Shown here: in pieces, positions 27,801 to 38,573 of the stretch
How positions within the stretch are numbered: position 1 is the stretch's first letter
Layout: each line of letters starts with the position of its first letter
Source of the DNA: Varroa destructor
Lineage: Eukaryota > Arthropoda > Arachnida > Mesostigmata > Varroidae
Direction of reading: 5' to 3'
DNA: 64,000 bases
NCBI RefSeq assembly: GCF_002443255.2
Contig: NW_019211456.1
Coordinates: forward strand, 52,388,486-52,452,485
Notes under the pieces: generated by a model
What the model saw: the letters and a program-made list of their open reading frames with translations, nothing else
The model's database searches: none
Told to the model about the DNA's origin: nothing
Position numbers and translations under genes: made by a program

Positions 27801-30800
27801 GATTGGACCACTAAATTTAAGTAAGAATCTATTATTTAAATCAACAAAAACAATTGGGTAGGAACAGAACAGTGCAGGGACGTGCCAAGAAAAAAAGAAC
27901 GCCACTTGCACCGGTCCCGGTTACAAAACAAAAACAAAATAGAAACCGTAAAATCGCTCTTTGCTTTTACCACTGATCAGCATTGTCTAAGTATTTTTTT
28001 TAGTATTTTCCAAGTATTTTTAAGCAAATTTTTTGTTTGTTCAGTGTTTATCTATAACCACACACCGAACACGGTTGTACGACTGGTTAACGCGAAGTTG
28101 ACTCCATTAATCAACGTGTCAATAGTACACATATTATTAGTCACGATTACATTACACTATTAGTGACAAAGTACACAATGAATAAAGCTTTCAACCACTG
28201 CTGTCAAACAGTCAGATCAAGTGGGGGAGACCGTGTTTGTAAATCGCTACGGCAACGAACCGGCACGAATGCCCTTGTGGAAAGTCCTCACCACTCGAAA
28301 TGTCTTATACGCATTGTGGATTTTCGTGAAATGTAATACAGTTTCGTCAGAAGCACGCTCACCGCATGTCTTTATTCGCATGGATAGTGCCAGATACCTT
28401 GTTGTTCGCTTCCCGTTTCCCCTGGTTTGCTGTGATTACTAAATCCCAGGAATGAATAAACATCATAAAGAAAGTCGTAATGTAGGAGACTTTGTATAAC
28501 TCTTAGTCGCTCAGTCGTACACGTTACCTCCATTATTTGATATTACATTAAGTGATACGCACAAAATATGAAAATAATAAACTGATCTCGAACTAAAACA
28601 TACAGATGTAATGCCCATAGCACTGCCTTTCTAGTAGGCATAAACTTTTCGATATTTAATCGATATTCCGAACACACTAAACGGTACCAGCGAATCTCAA
28701 AGGAACCAGAACAACCTTGCTGTAGCAATCTATGGACGTACTTAGGGGTGGTCAATCCTGCGGAGCTGCCGAGTGTTTGAGCTACTGCATGATTATACGC
28801 CCATAACCGATTAAAGGTTGTGGACTTCTTTGAATCTTTGCGGAGTACACCTCCTCAAAATTTCTATCGAAATTAATCCACTTCACATAAAGTGGTACAC
28901 GGGTCAAGTCATGTTCGCGATACGTGAGCTTGTAGAGAGTACCGTGCATGTTCTGACTTAACCGGGAGTGATAAAGACCGAAAGTAATAAATATAAGCAA
29001 ACATAATGATATCTAGTTACTTTTTGCCGTTATCACACGTCATCATGAACACCGTTATCAGTAATTATTCGTGCACCACGTGATACTTGCTGTCAACTCC
29101 CACTTCATGGGTTATTACCCATGGCTAACGAGATAGAGTTCCGAGAGGAACTTCCAGAACAAGAGTTCCGAGACAGGAAGCTAATTCCAAACTAATAATT
29201 TCAATTCATAATTCAAAGTTGAAATCAAAATGGGTTTTTAAGATAGAAACTGGCTTAAATGTAATGTAGAGCCACCACCTTCTCATTACTTGCGACTATT
29301 CTATGCAGAAATCTGTCGTTGTGGCCGCGTATTGACCGGTATCTGGCAAGATGTTGAGGGTCAGTAGGCAGCCGCCTTTCATAATATGTTTAATCCGATT
29401 GTGATGAGATAAATTCTCCGGGTTCAAGGTTCCATTTTGAACTTAACAAACTCTTTTGAGCAGTTCTCTTAGTTACAAGGAGCTTGCTCCAAGCGGCACA
29501 AATATCCCATGTAGCTTCCGCAGCTGTTTAACCTCAGCAAAAAGCAAAGCAAAGATAAGGAAATAAAATCCTGGACAGGTCAACGAAAAGGGGAATATTT
29601 CAAGTATTTAAATTTCAAATATGAATATATAAAGACAGCGGCACTGCTTATATTCCAACCTAATACTAACCAAATGTCTGACGAACATCAAAATAAAAAT
29701 GAACGGCGGGCAGAGGCTTCGTTGATAATATACATGGATCGTAAAATGGGTATGTTTCAGAAAACTTTGTTTATTTTCGATTAAGTTAACAAAGTTGAAG
29801 TTTGTCGCATCGTCGTTGAAAATTGGGAATCATCATACGTTTAAGCCTTTTCAAATATTAAATGAGATTAAGAAATCATTAGACGTCTGTTATTTCATTA
29901 ACCATAGTGGCTTTAAATAATTTAAATAATTACCGATTCACGACAAGTGTCGCTATAATAACTTTCTTTTTATTTAATTTTTTTTATTTATATAATATTT
30001 TTATTTATATAACTTAATAACTTTCTTAAAACCGATCTTTTAATACTAGGACATTATAGTTAGAGCTTCAATTAGGCAATTATTCGATATTAATGGTTTA
30101 TGATTTACGTCAATACGTATGACGGTATTTGTCACATAATATATGTCAATCAACAAACCTTAACATGCGGTTTGCAACTTCAGCTGTACGTCCCATGGCA
30201 AATGGAGGAGATAATCAAAGGGAAGTACTTTATGAAAGATGCTGATTGGGACATACAACGAATAACTGGTTTGAAAAGTAAGTGAAGGACTTATGAGATG
30301 CAAGTTCGCTCATAAAAGTTCTATAATGGCATATAACATGATTAAAGAAGCGTTAGACATAATCGAAAAGAGAGCTCTTGGCCCACGAATAGTTGCTGAC
30401 CATTGAACATTTTTGCAGATGAGTGAAAAATAAACAGAGAACCAATAAGGATGCATGTAATTAATATAAAGGTTTCAAAAGGATCAGCAATACATACTTT
30501 TTCGATTTTACAGTGAATGGTAGTGGTCTCACATTGGATTTTGTTCGTCCATCAAAGTTCTTCTTGAATCTTCACCCAGCTTCGTTTTCTCCGGATATCT
30601 GCAAACGCCAGCAAGAACCCGGGCTGCAGCTCCCCTTAAGTGTCGTTCGGTACATGGAGCAGCACTGTGCCCCTGTAGGGGTTATACTTCAACTCACAGC
30701 AAAACAAAGGGATAAAGTGAACAGAAACCTTTGGACCGAGCTCAAAGGAAATTCGGCACTTGAGCGAATTCTGGATGTGCTGCCAGATGCCAAGGAGACG

Positions 30801-33800
30801 GTTTTGTCGGGAAATATAGCTGAAGATATCTGGAATGTGCTCGAGTCTTCGGATTCGCTTGTGAAGATGTTGGACTGCATCGATTTTTGCGATGCTATTT
30901 GCGGTAACCGTTTAGTTACCTCAAAACTTTATTATCTAAAACAGCAGATCTTCAAGATTCTCACTAAGGAGCACTACTGTTATCTTCTTAGACTGGATAA
31001 TTCGACTTCGAAGGCAGCTGCATTTGTTGAGAACTATATTAATTGGTTGGACAAGGATATCGAGAATGCCACCAAGGCGTTGAAGAGTGTTGTACCTAAG
31101 AGTGATACTCATTATGCGAAAATGATAACCGAGATGGAGCGAATCCTGCTGTATCAGTCAATCGGAAGACTGCTTCATATTGAATGGCGGTTAGTTGTAA
31201 AAGATATACCGTGGGTGATTTCCAAACTTCGCGAAGGGAATCACTTCGATTTTATCCATAAGATTTCATCACTGGGTCTTGTGGATCCAAGCAACACGCA
31301 GCTGAATCAGACAGTTACCGAATTAAGCACGTACCACCAGTTTTCCTTGGCTTGCGAGGAACACTACTTTGCTGGACTTCGAACTGTTGACAGTATTTCT
31401 GATATCGAAGCACGATTAGCATTTTGTCGACGACTGCTGTATCAGTTGACGCCGTGCAGAGGAAAACTTTACTTGCTTCGATACATGATCTCAATTTATT
31501 TTAAGGAAGAGGCTCTTGTCAAGCGTTTAAAAACGCAAGCACTAGGCCTGGAAGCTTTGTTGATAATTCCAGTGGCCCAAAGGTGGGAGTATCTTCATTT
31601 GGATGAATGGCCAGAACTGATTATCGAGGCACTTCTTATGAATGGCCGTTTAGACCTCGTGGACGAAATACTCGCGCGTTCAGAGTCTCTAACACCAGAA
31701 TTCATAGCGAAAGTCGACGGTCTATGTGAGGTTTTCGCCAAAAAAGCCCTTGAGTTGAGCAACATAACGACTCCACACAGTAAAAGATCTTCAGTAAATC
31801 CTTCTGTACAAGTAAGTCTAGAACCATTATTGGCTGAGACCACATGTCAAGATGGAATTAAACATCCCAAGAGGGTTTATCCTTCCCGTACTTTTTCCAA
31901 AGTTGAAAATCAGTCTAATATTATGTTTTGTCATGTTTTTTAGAGATGTTCTGTCTCTTCGTTCGTAATGCCTAAGAAGACGCCGTCTGTAAAAGAATGG
32001 GTACGGGACCAAGAGATTACAAAATGCATGATTTGTCGGACCAAGTTTACTTTTCTTGTCAGGAAACATCATTGTCGGCGCTGTGGACGAGTTGTGTGCA
32101 ACAATTGTTCTTCTAGAGGTATACGATTTAGCAGTTTTTTTTTCTTTCGACGTTTATATAACTATCTCAAAAATTATTTTTTTAAAAACACATCTCACCT
32201 CTAAAAAAATATTCTCATCCAGATACTCTTAAACTATTGAGAAACAGTGTATTTACGTCCAAGTAACAAAAAACATATAAAATGCGTTTTATCTAGTGTA
32301 GTACGTTACACATACATATACACACACATAACTGACTCTGCGTCAAAACAGGTGGAAACAGGTATAAGCAAAGCTTTGAATTACTATACATTTTAACATA
32401 AATTGTATCAATTCGTTTAGGCGGGCTTATGGTGCAAGGCTATGGCGAAGTACCGGTGAGGGTTTGTGACGACTGCTTTGTTCAGACAACGGACCCCGAA
32501 GTTGTTGAAGCAACTGAGGCCATCGAGACTTTCACTCCTAATTCTTTCTCTAAAAAGGTCACACCGTTCAGGGTTACAACTACGTGGTGTATCAAAGAAC
32601 CGATAGGAGAAGATAACCGCGAATTCAATGCCACTACCCGACGAATTTTTTGTTACGAACAGGCGCCAAGTGTAAGCTTGTGTTTGTCTATTCTAGATCG
32701 ACACTCAAATTTAGAAAAAGCGGTCGAGTTCATTCTAAGCCTCTGTGACCGCCTTGTACCACTTTTGGGATCCCCGTCCGAGATTGATCATGGCCAAGGA
32801 ATAGCCATGTTGCAAACACTGCTGTTAAAAGCACGTTTTAACTTACTCAAGATCAACAGAGAGGCGTCGTTGGAATGGTGCGACTCGTATCTTCAGACAC
32901 TTGATCTGCTCAAGTTGCTTGTCAAGAACAACTGCCAGGATCTAATTCCCAAGTAAGTGAAAAAGCTGTTTTAGTAGTGCACGTCTTGCGATACAGGCAT
33001 CGCGCCATCATGCAGTAATTGTGGATGCTTTTCCTTTGCCAAGACTTAAGGTCCGCAACTCTAATGTTCCCTTTAGAAAACATACTTGGCGTATTTCAAT
33101 ACTTCAGACAATTGTCACAGGCGAACGTTTCAACTAAGCAAGTTTAAAATTACGCCAAATATTTTTGTATGGGTGATATGATTCACGCGGTCAAAAAAAT
33201 ATGGACTGAAATGGATTATAAAATAAAAACAGAGAAAGTATAGATAATCGATAGGCGACCCCGAACCTGTCTCACAACTACGGGCATTCGGCTGTGGTGC
33301 TATAGTTGCAAACTATTCTGTATACTTCGTTAGAGGAACTCTATAATATAATGGCAAGAGATAAGCAAGAACTTCGGGCATGCGCATTTCCATCGTAAGG
33401 CTGTTTTGGTTGCCACTGGCAGGGCTGCATAAGTGAACAATTTAAAAACAAACGCTAAATTATTGCAGAGAAGTTTTGCAGCAGAAAGGCATAAGAAACA
33501 AGGACTGGCGTAATGTACATCGCAAACTTCGCGATAAGCTTCTTGATGCCGAAAGATTTCAACTGGCTTTGGAGGTTTCTATTAAATGCAATTTGGAAGA
33601 GAGCGCTGTGCAAGCTGCGTGGGGGCTGTCAATGCTAAAGGTAAACACTTCCTGCTGCTCACTATGGCGTCAAAACCGATCCAGTTAATTTCGCATTCTG
33701 CTTAACGAAAGTGGAATCACTATATCTTTAAGTAACGTTTTTTTGTGATTATAGCTATTGTTGTTTTTGTTATTGGAGCTGCTCTTATGCTTTATATAAA

Positions 33801-36800
33801 AAATTATTTTGCTCAGGTAAATTTAAATATAATTTTTTCAGAGGCTGTATTTTATTTCGTATTTTTTTTATCATTTTGCGCTGGATATATTCGTTGCTGA
33901 AAAGTCTTTGTTTGTGTTGCATGTATAGATACATTTCATGTGTGTACATTAAACAAGAGTATAACGTTGTGCGGTTTAGGCAGGCGATTGGTCGGCTGCT
34001 CGCGAGAAACTGGTAACGAACTGCCTAAGACGTCCTTTGGATGTAAATAATTCCAAAACTGAAAGCCCTCTGCTAAAGGACATCTTGGCTGTTCTAGAGA
34101 ACTCTACCTATGCTGGCGTTACAAAATCTGCGGCAGTTTATTGCACACTCGCCAATTTAAAAAATATTAAAGCAAGTGAGTAATATGCTGTTTATGTATA
34201 TATAGCAATTACTGTTAGCACTACATAGTACTCTCTATGGCCGCATCGCACTATAAGTATTATCCTTTGTGCTCGCTGGCCGAAGACGTTATGTGTTTAA
34301 CTGAGCACTTCTTGAGCTTTGCAAATGATTTAAACCCGAAAAAAATGTGCAGTCTCTGTGATATTGAAAGATTTATAGGGAAGACTATTGCTACAAAATT
34401 ATCTACTACGTTTTGCTTTTCCAATTCATCGACCAGTGAAGAGGGTAAAAAGGTTTAGCTGAAGAGATTTCTGACCAGAGTTAAGTGAAGCATAAAAGTA
34501 CACAATAAATATTATTTTTATGGTTCTCAGGCATCGTCGAAGACAGATAATTGGAGTGCATCTCAGCGTTTGAGTGAACTAAAATTGGAATTTACCTTTT
34601 CATATATAGAGACTGTCTTCGTTTTTACAGATGGTATTCAACATCAAACTGTCCAAAGTATGGACCACCTGATTACTGTAGCGACCGAGAGTTGGTTCTA
34701 TCTAGAGCGTTTTGCCTGCCATTCAACGATTATTTCATATTTGAGCCGTAAAAAGGATCTGAAAGAGGCACTTGAATATTGTCTTAACCATAAGTGAGTG
34801 CACTGCTTATTGACTATTTCCTTGCTCTACCAGAATTGATGTCGCAGTTAGAAATACTCATGATACGGTCAACATATTGTGGTTAAAGGTAATTTTAGTT
34901 GCCTAGGGTATTTTCCTGATTATTTATGGAATAACTTTAAATCAGCTAACTACTAGCTGCATTTTTTGCTTTTCAGGTGCGAAAATCAGATATTTGTTGA
35001 GAATTTGTTCATACCGTGTCTTCGGACGGGCTCTCTGGAACTATTCTTTCAGCAGATGCAGTTGATTGAGCACTGCCTGACAAAGTTTAATTCCTATCTT
35101 CTCTCCCTCTGTATCTACCTCGAGCGACATAACTATGTGAACACTTTATATAGGTTAGTCTATGTAGAGTAATAGGATATGACAGAGTATTAAGACATTT
35201 ATCATTTAGGCGTACACACATATGCCGAAAAACGTTTCTAACGGCTTTAGCCACTTTTAGGGTCCAGATTTTCATGGAGGACTGGATGCGAGCTGCGATG
35301 ACATCAATTAATTTCTTCGAAAGCGAAACGGCTAGCCTTTCGATGAAGGAAGTGGCTGCTGAGAAGCTCCATCATCTTGCCGATGCTAAGAAATATCTTG
35401 AGCTTTTCTTACAACGCAGCCTTGAAAACGATCAGAAATCAAGCGAAGACGCGGGTCAGCATTCTAAGCGAATCAAAGATATTTACCGGTCTGTTTTTCT
35501 AAATCACTTTGAAAGTAGCTCTGTAAAGTTCATTCAAATTATGTAATAATAGTTCGATGATTATAAGACGCTTAAAACTTGCAGGTCGCTGGCTATTGAT
35601 GCACGACTGTTGGAAACTGATTAACGGCGACAAGAAATATCATTTTGTCGAAAACTGTCTGTTTAATATAACACTTGTTATTACTGTGCTGATTTATCCA
35701 AACTTCTGTGAAATTTAACATGAAAATGTTTTTGATGTTCACGCTGTCACCAACAGTCATTTGAGTACAGTTTCGCTCCAGATCGACGTATGCCGTTATC
35801 TGGCTTGCAGGGAAGAAGCTCAAAATGGCTTCCTGATTACTTTGTTGGATCCACCAAATCCTACTAAAAAAGGCCTTACTACTAAGGACAAGTTTTGTCC
35901 ATGTGGTGGCTCTTCGGGTCCGCAGCCAACTTTGAAACCAAAGCCGACTCTCTTTTCCACCGACGTTAATGTTAAACATAATCTTGCAACAATGGTACGT
36001 GTATTATCTTCATTGCACCAATGATACATTCCTCTAAGACCTTGTATCAAATAGTTACCTAAATTTTTACCAAAACTACCATTTTAAATCGTTGAATGTA
36101 CTCGCCTCTCGCAGATTTTGCTGAACGGTTCCAGTGTGGAAAATGGCTTCGGTCTTTGTATGCGCGTTGTGACCGACTGCCAATTAGACGGAATGGATGT
36201 CCTCAGAAGAGCGGTGGAATTCCTTGCCAGAGCCGGAAATAACGAGGAGGTTAATCTAGACGAAATACAGCGTCTGTCGAAGTGTGTCCAGCAATCTGGG
36301 TACCTAACTTACCTCAAGTGATACATACTTCAAATGTTTCAGTATACTATCGTACTACTATAGTCCCGCCGAAGAGACATACTGCTTTAATAGTGTGAAA
36401 AGGACAATAACCATTTGAAATTGTTCGTTTTAAAGCGAAATTATGCTTATGTATTATTGCTATGTACACCTAGTCACCGCATTTAGAGCTGGTTTGGCTA
36501 TGCAGTTGATGCAATAATGATATTCTATGCACGTGACTGATAGTTGCAAGTCTATTGCAAAAAGCAGAAACGACTGATATTGTTTTTATTTCCTTGCCAG
36601 GTATAACAATGATCTGTATAACATGGACAAGGTGTTCATAGCAGTGATTGCCACTTTCCAAAAGAAGAACACGAATGATCCAGAGAAGCTGAATGTTATT
36701 GTGGACTCACTGTTGAAGCTCATCAGTGACGATATGAATAAGGTAGCCTGTTGAGCTGAGCTTCCTTTTATGTATAAACGGCTTCTGAGTTGAGCTCAAA

Positions 36801-37079
36801 GTTTGTTAGTCAGTTAAAAAAGCCCAACAATTATTGAAGGCCTACTCGCTGGAGTTTATCTTAATGTCGAATAACGTATTCAAACCTCACTAATTCTTCT
36901 CTTGGCCGATTTTTTAGATCGTTGCGTACACGGAGTCTGGCCGTTTACGATCGGCCTATATGTTGGCAGTAAGATTAGGCCAGGTAGACGGAGTACGAAG
37001 GATTCGTGAGAAAGCTACTCAACTTAAACAAACAACAGTCTACAAAATGTGCGATAAATGGCTGCAGAACAGACGATGA
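18880..37079 (+). CDS. ZFYVE26: Spastizin / zinc finger FYVE domain-containing protein 26 homologue (30 coding exons)
   Basis: A large PI3P-binding endosomal/lysosomal scaffold. Human ZFYVE26 (spastizin, SPG15) works with spatacsin and AP-5 in lysosome reformation and autophagy and has a role in cytokinesis. By following splice sites and phase I get these coding exons: 18880-19052, 19425-19569, 19937-20123, 20293-20564, 20870-21042, 21202-21371, 22141-22323, 22457-22909, 23299-23519, 23745-23927, 24239-24412, 24533-24767, 25382-25650, 25830-26098, 26319-26589, 26857-27096, 30184-30277, 30514-31811, 31944-32118, 32421-32952, 33469-33640, 33980-34175, 34229-34452, 34531-34793, 34977-35153, 35261-35488, 35757-35994, 36115-36317, 36601-36742, 36918-37079. 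They sum to 7722 nt, 2573 aa, near the human length (about 2540). The FYVE finger (about residues 1689-1750, exons 19-20) shows WVRD, paired CxxC, RKHHCRRCGR and RVC. The segment after it (LLEA-like repeats, ENGFG, LRSAY near the end) matches the conserved C-terminal helical region. A DUF547-like stretch lies at about 1065-1220. Weakest joins: exon 22/23 acceptor (34228), exon 23 donor (GTTTAG) and exon 26 donor (GTCTGT). The start Met at 18880 is the first in-frame codon of a good open first exon. Confidence 0.92.
27097..30183 (+). other. ZFYVE26 intron 16, by far its largest intron (3.1 kb)
   Basis: The intron is bounded by donor GTTAGT after 27096 and acceptor CAG before 30184. All other introns in the model are about 50 to 770 bp. 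The right part holds an antisense decayed DNAJC22 copy (28247-29027). The left part has antisense open frames of 105 and 111 codons (27281-27598, 27576-27911) that I do not recognise and do not call as genes. A/T-rich low-complexity sequence with a repeated TTTATTTATATAA word lies near 29.97-30.02 kb. Confidence 0.7.
28247..29027 (-). pseudogene. Decayed DNAJC22 copy, antisense in ZFYVE26 intron 16
   Basis: Minus-strand translation aligns along the whole of DNAJC22 (15389-16480). The start codon position is GCA (29025-29027). The family's early KSYW is KSN followed by TAG (29013-29015). Next come FGLYH, then YVKWINFD against YVNWANFD (8 identical of 19 around it), a frame change near 28788, then FMPTRKAVL against FVPILKAAL (11 identical of 32 around it) and DQFI against GQFI. 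A second frame change falls between about 28470 and 28530, followed by YITTFFMMF against YIATFLLIF. A deletion of roughly 250 bp then removes most of the J domain including HPD, and the end resumes at HNAYKTFR against QNAFETLR before a TAG at 28247-28249. Stops, frame changes and lost start show it is not functional. It has the same orientation as the intact gene. The parent has no intron, so retrocopy and DNA duplication cannot be told apart. Confidence 0.88.
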
Positions 37080-37460
37080 CTTACGAAATGCTATCATATC
37101 TGCATTCCTTTCGTCGCGCAAAATTCCCGATATTAGTTAGGTCGAGATCCAGTATAATGATGTTACCTAAGTTTGGTAGAATCGCTATAATTTCATAAGC
37201 TAATTGTGACAGCGATAATCTATTCGAAGTTGAGTATATTTTGTAAATGAGCAAGGATGACGTATACGGATAATAGCTTACTAAATCTGTGAACGATAAT
37301 ATGCGAATGATAATTACGTGCAAGAAATTATTCAAACCGAAGAGACGGTGCAGTGCCTACAGTCATTAGATATCCGTATAGCAAGTCCAATGCATAGTCA
37401 AAAGTATAAAAATTTTGCTGTTTACCTTTGCCAGTAGTAAGCTGTATGCATGGAGCTTCG

Positions 37461-37484
37461 TATATATATATATATATATATATA
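37461..37484. repeat. (TA)12 microsatellite
   Basis: A perfect TA dinucleotide run downstream of the ZFYVE26 stop codon. Confidence 0.9.
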
Positions 37485-38332
37485 ACCGCGATTTTGCGAA
37501 ATAGACAATTTTTTGTTCTTTTTTCCTATCGGGGATGTAGCATCAAGTACTGATCACTGCAAGGGAGGAAAAGCAGTCCTTTGTGGCAGTGCTATTGAGT
37601 TAGGCAGAGTCAGCCTTTTACATGGACATTGTAGCAATAACATTACTATATTTAATGCAACAATAATTACATAATTACACTTATATTTTATGTAACAGCC
37701 TTGTACTATATCTTCTTCCCCACCAGAGTAAATAATGGTTTCCATTTCTAAGATTGTTAGCACGTTTAAGAAATAAGCTAACACACAGAATTGTATTTTC
37801 CTAAAGCTATGTACAAGTTAAGGACTTTGCTTCTGTATGGTATGTTATATCGTCTAATTGATAAAGGATTTACTTAGTGCTACATTTACATGGATTTTGT
37901 TATTTGCTATAGTGTTAATAATCGTTTAGCTAGTGGTAAATCATCTAGCGCTATGAAGTCCGAATTCGGCTAGGGAGAACGTTTTTAATTCGTAAAGTAT
38001 GTCGTATTTTCTGACTATAGAATGTAATCCTTAGTAAATTATTTAGATTATTGCTCAACTATCTCTTTAAGTGACTGTGTCCAATTTCAAGACTTCCCCT
38101 TTTTAGCGTAATTTTTTTAATAATATCAATAACAATTTTTAATAAAAGTAGTAATATAAATTATAATGAAACATATTTCCTAATCTGACCATCCGTATAA
38201 GTAGTAAATGCAAATAAAACATATGGCAGGTTTTCGTAATAGTTTCAGCGGGCAACTTAAAATATGTATCGCCCAATCGTCACGTTTCTATTACACAGAT
38301 TACTGTGTCTAAATTCGTTTGATGTTTAAAGT

Positions 38333-38405
38333 CTTATATACATAGTAAGCTTATATATAAGCTTACTTATATAGGCCTAGCATAAATGCTTATATACATA
38401 GTAAG
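38333..38405. repeat. 17-bp direct repeats around a 22-bp perfect palindrome
   Basis: The word CTTATATACATAGTAAG occurs at 38333-38349 and again at 38389-38405. Between and overlapping them, 38345-38366 is a perfect palindrome centred on TATATA with AAGCTT on both sides. It may form a hairpin near the convergent gene ends. I do not recognise it as part of a known element. Confidence 0.75.
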
Positions 38406-38487
38406 TCTTGTACTTTATAGATTCTCATCAATATGGAAGAGACCCAGTATAAATATAACAAAATAATTCTGTTGCACGGAAAGGTTA

Positions 38488-38493
38488 TTTATT
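38488..38493 (-). promoter_or_regulatory. Poly(A) signal of DDX47
   Basis: AATAAA read on the minus strand, about 80 bp past the DDX47 stop codon, at a typical distance. Confidence 0.6.
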
Positions 38494-38573
38494 TTATAGT
38501 AACAAATCAGAATAATTTTTCCCATTAGATTCTGTTTCGTACATATATGCAATAAACGATAATCGTCTAATAT

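Larger units (their letters stand above)
37080..38573. other. Spacer between convergent ZFYVE26 and DDX47
   Basis: It holds the 3' UTRs of both genes. It contains a TA microsatellite, a perfect 22-bp palindrome with flanking direct repeats (separate entries), and an AATAAA on the plus strand at 38141-38146 that is a distant candidate for ZFYVE26. No further gene is seen. Confidence 0.5.

Noticed and set aside
28221..28442. 73-codon plus-strand frame in intron 16
   Set aside because: It is the antisense shadow of the DNAJC22 pseudogene.
35593..35979. 128-codon minus-strand frame
   Set aside because: It overlaps exon 27 of ZFYVE26 in antisense and has no domain resemblance.
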